A DNA stretch of 64,000 nt from DASYXT01 sp035934555. Lineage in GTDB: Bacteria > Verrucomicrobiota > Verrucomicrobiia > Limisphaerales > UBA8199. Location of the stretch: assembly GCA_035934555.1 (NCBI GenBank), contig DASYXT010000096.1, positions 83,196 to 147,195 of the forward strand. The letters are read 5' to 3'. Positions 26,515-35,326 of the stretch are shown piece by piece (position 1 is the first letter of the stretch; every line of letters begins with the position of its first letter). A program made the position numbers and the translations under genes. A model generated the notes under the pieces. It saw only the letters and a program-made list of their open reading frames with translations. It was not told the DNA's origin and searched no databases.

Positions 26515-27975
26515 TCAGATAAAGCCAAGGTTCGGGCTCGTGAACCGACCGAGATTGGGAAACACCGTCGCGAGGTTTCCGCTATCGACGCCAAACCAGG
26601 TGGCAAGCGTGGCGAAATACTGATCAATGGCTGTGGTCGGAATCCAGCGGCCGGTGCCAGTGTCATCGGGGCCATTTACGGCCAAGGTTGGGAACGTACC
26701 GTAGGTGGTTTGCCCCTTAACCGCGCCGCCCACGACCAGGTGGTGGCTGCCCCAACCGTGATCGCTTCCCTGCCCGTTACTGGGAAAAGTGCGGCTAAAA
26801 TCGCTCGCCGTGAATGCGGTCACCTTATTGGATAATCCCAGTTGCTCCATCGCGCGCTGGAACGCCAGTAGCGATTGGCTCAGTTCAGCCAGTAAATTTG
26901 CATGCGAGCCAATCGTCGTTTGGCCCGGTCCCGGCGTCTGGTTGGTGTGCAAATCGTAGCCGCCCACCGAGCAGAAGAAAATCTGGCGTGACATGCCGAA
27001 ACCGCCATTGGCGACGCTGCGATGCCCCGCCTCGATCAAGCGTGCCACCATCTCCAGTTGCGGGCTGAGCGCAGAGGTAAACGCCTTGGTGGTGCCTGGC
27101 GTCGTAATCTGCGTCGGAAAGGGCGTAGTCCAATAATTGGCAGCCGCGGTGGCGGCAAGCGCGCCGTTGAGCAGTGCGGCTGAATTGATCGAGTGCTCGG
27201 CGACACCGGCATAAGCCTGAGCCTGCAGGTTCGGGTACGACACCCCCAACAGATTCGTCAGCGCCTGGTAACGCGCTGTGCCGCTGGTAATCCCACTGAG
27301 CGAGATCGCCCCGCCCGTCGAAACCGAATACTGCGAAATGATGTTCCCCACCTCAAATGTGTTGGCTCCCGCGAGGGTCACTGAGAGCGAGATGCGCGAG
27401 TTGGGTTGGACAGCCGCCATCAGATCGGCGCAACGCCCGCCCCAACCCGTCACCGGCGGCTGGTCCGGGATCGACGTTTGCCATTGTGTGATCTGGTCGG
27501 CGTGCGAAAACAATTGAGGCGGCTTGTGTAATGCTCCCGACAAATATTGCGCCCGCGTCAATGGATAAACCAAGGTGCCGGTGTTGAACAGCAACGCCAG
27601 CTTGCCTTCGCCAAATAGCGTCTGCAGTTCCGGGCACGCCGGGTGCAAGCCGAAATCGTGCCCGTCATTGTTCAACGGCGACAAAGGCAACAACGAATTC
27701 TGCGGCAGGGCCAGCACCGGCGTGCGGATCGCCGCGTAGTTGTTGTATTCGGAGCTGAGCGTCGGCACCACGAGGTTATTCGAGTCGTTCCCGCCGGTTA
27801 AAAAAACGCACAGCAGCGCCTTGTAATCGGTGATGTTGCTCTGCGCGACGGCGGCGTTCATGAAGCGTAGATCGCGGATCGCTGAAGTTAACGCCGCCGT
27901 CCCCAGCGCCGCGCAGGCAGCCTGGCGGATGAACTCGCGGCGGGTTCGCAGGACGGATACGGGAGGCGCTTCCAT
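26515..27975 (-). CDS. DUF1501 domain-containing protein (Tat-exported)
   Basis: The 486-residue protein starts with a twin-arginine signal (RTRREFIRQAACAALGTAALT). The DUF1501 domain follows with LLCVFLTGGNDSNNLVVP, LHPACPELQTLFGEGKLALLFNTG, SDHGWGSHHLVVGGAVKG and FGVD near the end. The fold is related to alkaline phosphatase/sulfatase proteins, and the biochemical role is unknown. In Planctomycetota, Verrucomicrobiota and Proteobacteria it is regularly encoded next to a DUF1800 protein, as here. The order is DUF1800, then this gene 79 nt later, then the GspG-like protein. Confidence 0.92.
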   Translation of the reverse strand: MEAPPVSVLRTRREFIRQAACAALGTAALTSAIRDLRFMNAAVAQSNITDYKALLCVFLTGGNDSNNLVVPTLSSEYNNYAAIRTPVLALPQNSLLPLSPLNNDGHDFGLHPACPELQTLFGEGKLALLFNTGTLVYPLTRAQYLSGALHKPPQLFSHADQITQWQTSIPDQPPVTGWGGRCADLMAAVQPNSRISLSVTLAGANTFEVGNIISQYSVSTGGAISLSGITSGTARYQALTNLLGVSYPNLQAQAYAGVAEHSINSAALLNGALAATAAANYWTTPFPTQITTPGTTKAFTSALSPQLEMVARLIEAGHRSVANGGFGMSRQIFFCSVGGYDLHTNQTPGPGQTTIGSHANLLAELSQSLLAFQRAMEQLGLSNKVTAFTASDFSRTFPSNGQGSDHGWGSHHLVVGGAVKGQTTYGTFPTLAVNGPDDTGTGRWIPTTAIDQYFATLATWFGVDSGNLATVFPNLGRFTSPNLGFI

Positions 27976-28000
27976 ATAATATTACTCCTGATCTAAATCT

Positions 28001-28030
28001 TAATCTTAATCGTAATCGTAATCGTAACCG
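28001..28030. repeat. Hexamer tandem repeat (TAATCG, five units)
   Basis: Five consecutive units TAATCT, TAATCG, TAATCG, TAATCG and TAACCG lie in the 79-nt gap between the DUF1800 and DUF1501 genes. The same hexamer (CGATTA) recurs at 41961-41983 and 62771-62800. Confidence 0.8.
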
Positions 28031-28054
28031 ATACTTAGCTTCATCATCCTCCAC

Positions 28055-31000
28055 TCATCTCTGAATCGTAAAATCCGGCGACACGGCAATGAGATGCGCC
28101 ACCGCTCGCACCCGGTCGCGCATTTGCGAGTAAGTCGGCGGACTGCTCAGCGGGAAATTCGTGGTGTTGGCGACAAAAGCTACGATTACGTTCTTGGCTG
28201 TCGTGGATAGGTTTCCCCCCGTTAACAAGCTGTTGAACGCATTCACCAGTGAGGGAATCCCGGCATCGGCGGTATAGGCCGGGGTCATCCACGGCCCCAG
28301 GTCCAGCACCACCGCGCCGTTTCCGCCCACAAAACTGCTGATGCCATTGGTGTTTCCCGTGTTGTTCAGCAGTCCCCCCTCGAGGAAATTCATCTGCCAA
28401 GCCACACTGGTGTCTGAGGTTAATTGGAACTCAGGTGTGGTTAACCCCGCAGAAGCCAGCACGCCCGGAAACTGGAAGTCAGGGTAAAAGAAGTTAAACA
28501 CTGTCGGCGAGTTCAGCGGCGTCTGGTCCAGCGCCGCCGAGGAACCAGTATCAGTCGTGCCCACCGACCAGGTGCCGAACCGCAGCGAGACATTCCCAGA
28601 ACGCGCCAACGCCGGCGGCGCCAAGGGATAAATCGTCTGGCCATTTTGTGCCTTGTTAGCGGAATTAGTAACAACGATCGTGAAATGCGTCGCGTCCGGC
28701 ACAGTCGCCACCTGATAGAGGCCGCTGGCCGGGCTGCCGGCAGCGCTGAAATGGACGAATACGTTCGTGCCGGGCATCAATTCATGCGGCAACGACAGGC
28801 TGAACGTTACGTTCGTCCGGCTCTGGATATAGCCGCCGCCGCTCAATTTCGACAGGAGGCAACTGCCGTAAAGCGTGCTCGGGTCGATGGCAGCTACCGT
28901 AAAGTGAGAACTATCAGGCACCGTCACAACCTGGTACACGCCGTTAGTAGCCCCGCCGGTTGTAAACGTCAGGTAACACCAGTTGTTAGTGTTCAAACCA
29001 TGGCCCGACATCGCGATGGCAATTGTGTTGTTCGTTTGTCCGTAGATTCCTGAGCTCAGCCCCGGCGCATTGAATGTAAAACTGTTCGGGCTGGTGACAC
29101 TAACCGAGTAGCCCTGCCCCGGCGGCGCCGGCTGACTCGACGTATCCGTAAAAGACAGAAAGACCGTATCGCCATTGTTTAGCCGATGCAGATTCGTCAA
29201 GCTGACCGATACCAGCTGGTTGGTCGTTTCCAAATACGTTCCGCCGTTCGCGGGAGGCGAGGGAAACGCCCGCGCCACCGCCGTCACCCGCAACAACGGC
29301 TCCCGCATTTTTCCAAACGTCGGCTGCGCGCTCAGCGCACTGCTGCGTGCCTCGTAATCGAGGAAAATCGCGTTGATCACCGCCTTCATGTCACCGCGAA
29401 CGCCCGAACCGTTGTCGTTGAACACCTGCGCCACACGGTAGATGTACTCGCGACTCGGGTTACTCGTCACCAGCCGCTGAATGAGCTGGCGACAAATGAA
29501 TGGCGCCATATTTTGGTTGTTGAAGATCGAGTCCAGCGCCGATTCCAGATCCGCCAAGCCGTACAAATCGAAATTGGTGGTGGCTGAATTGGCCTGGTTG
29601 CCCCAGGCCTGCGGCAGCATCACATTATCCAACAACAGCTTCGTCCCCAGCTCGTGGTGCGTCGGCACCAGCACCATCGGGTCCACGTAATCCGCGGGTG
29701 GATAGAAATTGGTTGGCAGGCGTCCATTGGCCTGGTTGGCTTGATGATAGTTCCACCCGGTGAATACACTGGCAAAGCCCATGATCACATTCTGATTGTA
29801 AGTCGGTACGAGGCTGCCTTGGGAATTCATCACCAGCGTCCCGTCGGGCCACATCCGGTTCAGTCCGATGGAAAATAGTTGCTGGATTTCCCGCGCGTAA
29901 TTCTCGTTGGCGTGGATGCCGGTGATCATACTCCCCATGTCATTGCCCTGCATGTTCAGGTACATCCCCATCGCCGGACTCAACGTGACTGCTTCGAGCA
30001 AACTGCGGAAATTGCCGAAAGCGTTATCGAGCAGCGTGTCGTAGTAGCTGGAGAGCGCCTGCGCGTTGTTCGCCAATACGCCCTGCTGTGAGACCACCAT
30101 GATTTCGCTCAAGGCGAACGCGACTCGCTGCCGCAATTGGTCTGGCGCAGTGACGCTTTGCCGCCACCAGGTGTTAAAGGTCAGCGTACCGGAATAAGGC
30201 TGGCTCGGATCCGGGCTGGCATTGCTCAAGACCAGTGGCAAATGGTGGGTCGGCGATAAGTTGAACTGGTTGCTGAGCCACCCTGCGTAGCCCAGTGCCT
30301 GCACCGTTGCAATATCCGCCGGGCTGGGCCCAAACGTCGCCTGGATCAGAAATCGCGCCGCAGCATTGGAATTAGCGCTGTCGTCCGTCCAAGCCGGAGG
30401 GGGCGGCGGAGCGACGAAAGTCTCCGTCCCGGCTGCCAGGGTGAAATTTCCGCTAATCTCTCCTGCCGGGTAATTGACCGTGTGAACATTCAGGTACGCC
30501 TTGCCTTCCCGAATGATCTCGACGATATCCGCCGGTTGCAGCGTTCCCACGGGGCCGATTTGCCACACGTAGCTGCCGTCGGGTTGCTGCGTCGCCGTAT
30601 CGATATCAAACATGATTTGGCTGGCGTGGCTCAAATAGGTATCGCTATGGATATGACGCCCAGTCACCGGCGCCGTCAGCCCGCTATAATGAAAATTCAG
30701 CACCGCTTGCGACCCGTCCGCGCTTAACCGCAACGTTGCGCTGCCAACTCCCGGGCTATTCACCCCCGGTGAGGCAAGCAAGTTCGCGGTATAAAGCGTG
30801 CCCGGCGCGTCGATTGTCGGCACGGCGAAGTACCGCGACAACACATACCCCGGAACCACGCCGCCGGGCACGGTATTGGTGCCCGTCGGGTCCTGCACCC
30901 AGCCCACCGACCAATTATCGTTCGTCCCTGAGCCTGCCTTGTGCAGAATCTCGAGGTAATACTGCTGCCCGGCGACCAGCGTCAACCAGGGTGACTGCTG

Positions 31001-33004
31001 GCTTGGCTCCAGGGTCCATTGGCGCGGGGCGGTGGCAAAAGCCGGCGAAACGTATGCCCGGCGCACCTTATTGACTGGCTCGCCATCGTTCGAAATCCAC
31101 AGCTCAGCCGCGTCGCTGCCCGCAATCCAAAAGTAATAATTGCCCGTTACTGGCGCGGTGAAATACCCCCGAACCCGCTCGCCGTAGTTCTGCCCAAATC
31201 CAGTGATGCCCTCCAGTGTCGCCAGGGTATTGGTCTGGCTGGCGGGCACGCTCACCGGGATGTCTGCCACGTTCGTCCCGGGAACTCCCAGCCAGACCTC
31301 GCGTGTGACGGAACTCCCCGTGTCAATCACCAGCAGGTCTAGCACTCCCGCCCCCAGCCCGATCGGATTGCTCGCCGTCAGCGCCACCTGATAATCACCG
31401 CTTACCGTCGGAATGCCACTGATCACCCCGCTGGCGCCGTTAAAATTTAATCCGGGAGGCAGCCCGCCGGCCGTAAACGCATTCGCGCCATTGGCACCCG
31501 TGACGGTGAAGCTGAACGGTTGTCCCAAAAACGCCACCGCGCTTTGCGGGCTGGTGACTGCCGCCGGGGCCGGCGGCACCGACGCCGGATAAAGCCGCGA
31601 GCTGGGGATCACTTGCTTGGGCTGGCTCGGACTGTACCAGGATAAATGCGCGGCGGCATTGCCACCGCTTTGGAAATAATCCATCTGGATATTGTAGCGC
31701 ACACCGCCTTGCAACGAGATCGTCCCGATCGAATCGGCCGCACTTCGCGTCACCCACGAATCGATTATGAGCTGATTGTTTACCCATACCCTCACGCCGT
31801 CATCCGTGTTCGCATCAAAATAGTAGGTTTCGGAGTACTCCGGCTCGACCTGCCCTGTCCAGCGCACCGTGTAGTAACCCGAGTTGGTGATGGGACTGGT
31901 GGGGGTGCCCCAGACAAAATCGACTGTGGGATCGACCCGCGTCATCACCAGGTTCGCCGGTTTGAAATTCGCGCTGTTCGAGTAGGTCGAACTCGAATTG
32001 GTGAAGTACTGTCCGGTCAGCCCGGTGCCATTCGCAGTCGCCGAGGGATAGATCGCGATGCTTGCCCGCGTCGCCCTCCCGAGCGAATACCGGGTACCGC
32101 CGGCCAACTGCACCGTCGCCAATACGGGAGCCAACAAATTCGTGTTGGCCAAAGGCGTGACCGAAATGGTTTGTGAACTCACGCCCACCGGGAAGGATAA
32201 GGTCCGCGGCAGCGCGGCAAAATCTAATCCTTCCACCGCTTGTCCCGGCCCGGGTCCCGCCAGTGTCAGGTTTACGGTTATGGCATTGAGCGGGAACCCG
32301 CCGCGCGTAACGGTCAACACGCCCGTGTTGATGGGCACTTGGCCTAAATCCGGCTCGAGGGCCGTCGGGTCTGTCGCCGAAATCGTCACCACGTTCTGCG
32401 ACCCCAGCTTGCCCACTACGTACGCATAATCGCCCAACACCTGCCCGCTCGCATCGAGTTGGCCGTTGCTATAGGGATTAAGCGGGTCGAGTTTTAATTG
32501 ATACTCCTCCCAATCATTCACTCCGTCCCCATCACTATCCACATCAGCAATGCCTATCCGAAAGAAGCTCGCTGCCGCATTGGCCGGTGCCTCCAGCGTC
32601 ACGACCGTCCCGGTCCGAACGACCAGGCTCGAGAGGGTCACCCAATTGGTCCATGGGGTCCCGGGGCCCGCCTGCAGCACTTGCAGGCTGTACTGCTTGC
32701 CCAGCGCGCTGGCCATGCTGACGCTGAAGTTAGTCCCCGCTATGGCGCTCACCGTGATCCGCGGCACCGAATTTGAATCAAAGGGGTTAGTGCCGGCGAT
32801 GCTCTCCTGCCGGTTGGAAGCGCCGTCGCCATCCGCATCGCCATTCGGGTCCAAAGCCGACGCGCCGTAGATGAGCTCCCAGATGTCGCTCATCCCATTG
32901 TGGTTCAAATCCACCATCTGCGCCCCCGCTCGCCCCGCGACGACCATCACCAACATGACATAGAGCAACCGGCGCCAACAACCGCTCGGGGTCGGGAGTT
33001 TCAT
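28055..33004 (-). CDS. DUF1800 domain-containing secreted multidomain protein
   Basis: The 1649-residue protein has a signal peptide (RRLLYVMLVMVVAGRAGA). In order it then has a calcium-binding segment (DLNHNGMSDIWELIYG, DPNGDADGDGASN), a Calx-beta-like region, a PA14 domain (GLTGQYFTNSS, DDGVRVWVNNQLIIDSW), an Ig-like module (PPGLNFNGASGVISGIP), a second PA14-like part, a CHRD domain (GRHIHSDTYLSHASQI) and DUF1800 from about residue 890. DUF1800 shows RFLIQATFGPS, WWRQSVTAPDQLRQRVAFALSE and HANENYAREIQQLFSIGL. DUF1800 is split by three copies of a module ending VPDSSHFTV. ATG 33004 places the signal peptide correctly. It is first in the operon with DUF1501. Confidence 0.92.
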   Translation of the reverse strand: MKLPTPSGCWRRLLYVMLVMVVAGRAGAQMVDLNHNGMSDIWELIYGASALDPNGDADGDGASNRQESIAGTNPFDSNSVPRITVSAIAGTNFSVSMASALGKQYSLQVLQAGPGTPWTNWVTLSSLVVRTGTVVTLEAPANAAASFFRIGIADVDSDGDGVNDWEEYQLKLDPLNPYSNGQLDASGQVLGDYAYVVGKLGSQNVVTISATDPTALEPDLGQVPINTGVLTVTRGGFPLNAITVNLTLAGPGPGQAVEGLDFAALPRTLSFPVGVSSQTISVTPLANTNLLAPVLATVQLAGGTRYSLGRATRASIAIYPSATANGTGLTGQYFTNSSSTYSNSANFKPANLVMTRVDPTVDFVWGTPTSPITNSGYYTVRWTGQVEPEYSETYYFDANTDDGVRVWVNNQLIIDSWVTRSAADSIGTISLQGGVRYNIQMDYFQSGGNAAAHLSWYSPSQPKQVIPSSRLYPASVPPAPAAVTSPQSAVAFLGQPFSFTVTGANGANAFTAGGLPPGLNFNGASGVISGIPTVSGDYQVALTASNPIGLGAGVLDLLVIDTGSSVTREVWLGVPGTNVADIPVSVPASQTNTLATLEGITGFGQNYGERVRGYFTAPVTGNYYFWIAGSDAAELWISNDGEPVNKVRRAYVSPAFATAPRQWTLEPSQQSPWLTLVAGQQYYLEILHKAGSGTNDNWSVGWVQDPTGTNTVPGGVVPGYVLSRYFAVPTIDAPGTLYTANLLASPGVNSPGVGSATLRLSADGSQAVLNFHYSGLTAPVTGRHIHSDTYLSHASQIMFDIDTATQQPDGSYVWQIGPVGTLQPADIVEIIREGKAYLNVHTVNYPAGEISGNFTLAAGTETFVAPPPPPAWTDDSANSNAAARFLIQATFGPSPADIATVQALGYAGWLSNQFNLSPTHHLPLVLSNASPDPSQPYSGTLTFNTWWRQSVTAPDQLRQRVAFALSEIMVVSQQGVLANNAQALSSYYDTLLDNAFGNFRSLLEAVTLSPAMGMYLNMQGNDMGSMITGIHANENYAREIQQLFSIGLNRMWPDGTLVMNSQGSLVPTYNQNVIMGFASVFTGWNYHQANQANGRLPTNFYPPADYVDPMVLVPTHHELGTKLLLDNVMLPQAWGNQANSATTNFDLYGLADLESALDSIFNNQNMAPFICRQLIQRLVTSNPSREYIYRVAQVFNDNGSGVRGDMKAVINAIFLDYEARSSALSAQPTFGKMREPLLRVTAVARAFPSPPANGGTYLETTNQLVSVSLTNLHRLNNGDTVFLSFTDTSSQPAPPGQGYSVSVTSPNSFTFNAPGLSSGIYGQTNNTIAIAMSGHGLNTNNWCYLTFTTGGATNGVYQVVTVPDSSHFTVAAIDPSTLYGSCLLSKLSGGGYIQSRTNVTFSLSLPHELMPGTNVFVHFSAAGSPASGLYQVATVPDATHFTIVVTNSANKAQNGQTIYPLAPPALARSGNVSLRFGTWSVGTTDTGSSAALDQTPLNSPTVFNFFYPDFQFPGVLASAGLTTPEFQLTSDTSVAWQMNFLEGGLLNNTGNTNGISSFVGGNGAVVLDLGPWMTPAYTADAGIPSLVNAFNSLLTGGNLSTTAKNVIVAFVANTTNFPLSSPPTYSQMRDRVRAVAHLIAVSPDFTIQR

Positions 33005-33381
33005 AGGTGGGGAAAAGCAATTCAAACCAGCTAACCTGGCGCGCTTGCTGGCGCCAAGACGACTAAAAGCATTAACCGGGTCGGAAGCGAACAATGATGC
33101 GCTTCCGGCCGGACAAAGCGCGCGCGCAACGGCGTCGAAAACTCAGTGCCCATGCCGGGGTATTTGACGTGTTAATACTCTACTTTCGAGCACCTACTGT
33201 CAACTACCCAGGGGGCTGTCAACTGCCGGGAAATTCCTTGGGGCTCTCTGGGCATTCAGGCCTCACTGGTGAGCTCTGACTTCCGCCCTTGGAGCCTTTG
33301 TTCTCCGCGGGTGCCCCGCACTGATTTCCGGATTACCGAACCACTGAAAAACGGATGAAGGATGCTGAATACTTGACCCCG
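33005..33381. other. Gene-poor stretch upstream of the DUF1800 operon
   Basis: Nothing convincingly coding is seen in these 377 nt. They should contain the promoter of the leftward DUF1800 operon and the 3' end of the small leftward gene above. I see no strong hairpin, repeat or clear promoter boxes. Confidence 0.4.
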
Positions 33382-33750
33382 TCACTCATCCCGGCGGTAC
33401 TCGACCTCCCCGCAATGATCCCACCGAAAGATGATCCGCTCCGGGTTTACGATAACCAACCTCCCGGGGATGAACCGCGGATGGCGGAAGTCTTTCTCGG
33501 CGATCTGGCCCTCGCCTCTCATGGTGCGGAGGTTGGCCCGCCACGTCACTGCTTCGGCCGGCACATAGTCGTCGCCGGTGATTTTGACGGCCTCGATCTC
33601 GTCGTCGTCTTGGATAATGCGAATGACTTCGTCGAAGTGCCCCGGATAATGCCCAATCCACTCGCCAGCCAATTGAATCGTCTCGACCACAAACCAACGT
33701 ATTCGCGCCTCGCGCGCCGGCAAATAGGATGTTTCACTCCCCACGCCCAA
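33382..33750 (-). CDS. Hypothetical protein with KITGDxxVPA motif
   Basis: The 122-residue soluble protein reads well as a folded domain: WFVVETIQLAGEWIGHYPGH, FDEVIRIIQDDDEIEAVKITG, DDYVPAEAVTWRANL and FIPGRLVIVNPERIIFRW. The combination of a W-x-G-x-Y start, G-H, and A-x-K-I-T-G-D-x-x-V-P-A recalls the domain after the F-box in FBXO31-like eukaryotic proteins. I recall this only as a pattern and could not test it. The start is uncertain (TTG 33750; the domain begins at about residue 18). It lies just downstream of a tiny membrane protein gene on the same strand. Confidence 0.55.
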   Translation of the reverse strand: MGVGSETSYLPAREARIRWFVVETIQLAGEWIGHYPGHFDEVIRIIQDDDEIEAVKITGDDYVPAEAVTWRANLRTMRGEGQIAEKDFRHPRFIPGRLVIVNPERIIFRWDHCGEVEYRRDE

Positions 33751-33787
33751 CCGTCGAGCGTAAAGGGGGAAGGCCTGGAGCGTGTGC

Positions 33788-33949
33788 TCACAGGCCGCCC
33801 AAAGCGGCGGGGGCGGACTCGGTCAAGAAGACCAAGGCCAGAATGGCGCTGATGACCACCAATGCCGAATAATCGCCCGGCAACGGCGGCGTCGCGCAGT
33901 GGCCAAAAACCCGCACACTCAAGCGGCGAGACTGACTTCTCTTTTTCAT
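33788..33949 (-). CDS. 53-residue small membrane protein
   Basis: ATG 33949 opens a 53-codon frame with a basic start (MKKRSQSRRLSVRVFGH), one hydrophobic helix (YSALVVISAILALVFLTE) and a short small-residue tail. The basic N-terminus predicts an N-in single-pass protein. It is followed 37 nt later by the KITGD protein on the same strand, and the two may be co-transcribed. No family is recognised, and the frame could be chance in GC-rich DNA. Confidence 0.4.
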   Translation of the reverse strand: MKKRSQSRRLSVRVFGHCATPPLPGDYSALVVISAILALVFLTESAPAALGGL

Positions 33950-34210
33950 AGGTCCACGGGAATGGTGGCAAATGCGCCCTTACGCGGTCTAGGACTCTCG
34001 CCAAAGGACGTATTGCATCGAGGATTTAGACGCCTCCAACACGCAACCGTTCGAGTTTTAATGCGGCATTCATGTGCGGTTAATCCTGACGAAACTCTCG
34101 CGGAAATGGCCTCCGGCGAGGAACGCCGGCGCTATCATCAAATCTGTTTGCCCTTGACACCACCTCTGACGCCTGACATAAGCGCATTAGCTTCACCGGA
34201 TAAGGAACCT

Positions 34211-35311
34211 ATGTTGACCGAATGCAAAAATTCGCCGCCCGTCGTCTCGGCCCGGGTATCGCGCGGTCTGAAGTACCAACACCTCCTGTTCTGCCTGCTG
34301 CCCCCCTGGCTGTTTTTGCCGCTGGGGTTGGGCGTCTTGGGCAGGGGATACTGGTTATTGCTGCCCGTGGTGGTCTTACTGGGCCTCCTGCCGGTGCTGG
34401 ACCTGCTGACGGGCTGGCAGGATACGGTGCATTTGGAAAAGAGCGATCTTACGAGGGCGGAAATCTCGTTGCTGAGCTGGTGTCCGCGACTCTACGCGCT
34501 GCTGTACCTGGTGGCGGTGACGTCGCTGGCCACCAACATTCGTCGTTTCAGCCTGGTGGAGACTGGGATGCTGGTGCTGGATATGAGCTTGTTGGCGGGG
34601 ATATGTTTTGCCGCGGCTCACGAGTTACTGCATGCGAAACACAGAATTGATCAGGTGCTACAGCGCATCACCACCGCGGTTCTGTTTTACCCCCACTACA
34701 AGCTCATTCACATCCGCAGCCATCACGTGCACGTCGGGACGGATCACGATGAGAATACCGCCTGGTTCAACGAGAGCATTTATGCGTACCTGTTGCGCAC
34801 GATTCCGGGAAGCATGCGCCGGTGCTGGCAACTCGAAGCAGGGCCCGCCGGAGCAGGTTCCAACGGACGAAGCATTTTCCGCAACAGAATGTCGCACTAT
34901 GCGCTCGGGCAGTTGGCGCTTCTGCTTGCGCTCTACCTGGTCGCGGGCGGCTGGGGGTTATTGTTTTATGTGGCGCAGATTCTCGGCGCCCACGTCGTGT
35001 TGGAATCGGTGAATTACATTCAGCACTACGGTTTGCTTCGTGACCGGCGTGCGGGGGAATATGAAGACACCGCCGCCGAACATTCGTGGGACACGTACCA
35101 TTATTTCTCGAGCTATGCGACCTTTCGTGTGGGACACCACTCGTACCACCATCTGGCCGTCAAACCATATTATCTCCTGGCGACCGAACCGCAGGCGCCG
35201 ACTCTGCCGGTGGGCTATTTGTGGTCGATAACTATGGTGCTGATGCCCCCGTGGTGGCGCCGAGTGATCAATCCCAAGCTGAAGGCACTTTCCCTGGGTA
35301 GCGCGGTCTAG
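34211..35311 (+). CDS. AlkB-like integral membrane di-iron hydroxylase (alkane 1-monooxygenase type)
   Basis: The 366-residue membrane protein has about six hydrophobic segments and the histidine boxes of AlkB/XylM-type hydroxylases. These are HELLHAKH, HIRSHHVHVGTDHDENTAW, NYIQHYGLLRD (the specific AlkB NYxEHYG box, with Q for E) and GHHSYHHLAVKPYYLL. The boxes bind two irons that activate oxygen to hydroxylate a hydrocarbon or aromatic methyl group. A long open frame precedes it, but ATG 34211 follows AAGGA at 9 nt and starts a family-length protein. No rubredoxin or rubredoxin reductase gene is adjacent, so electron supply must come from elsewhere. Confidence 0.85.
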   Translation: MLTECKNSPPVVSARVSRGLKYQHLLFCLLPPWLFLPLGLGVLGRGYWLLLPVVVLLGLLPVLDLLTGWQDTVHLEKSDLTRAEISLLSWCPRLYALLYLVAVTSLATNIRRFSLVETGMLVLDMSLLAGICFAAAHELLHAKHRIDQVLQRITTAVLFYPHYKLIHIRSHHVHVGTDHDENTAWFNESIYAYLLRTIPGSMRRCWQLEAGPAGAGSNGRSIFRNRMSHYALGQLALLLALYLVAGGWGLLFYVAQILGAHVVLESVNYIQHYGLLRDRRAGEYEDTAAEHSWDTYHYFSSYATFRVGHHSYHHLAVKPYYLLATEPQAPTLPVGYLWSITMVLMPPWWRRVINPKLKALSLGSAV

Positions 35312-35326
35312 CAGCACCGATGGGCA

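Noticed and set aside
28001..28030. Possible CRISPR array.
   Set aside because: Units are 6 nt, contiguous and without spacers, and there are no cas genes.
33355..33852. A 165-codon plus-strand frame.
   Set aside because: The opposite strand reads as a more protein-like domain (KITGDDYVPA), so this is taken as its shadow.
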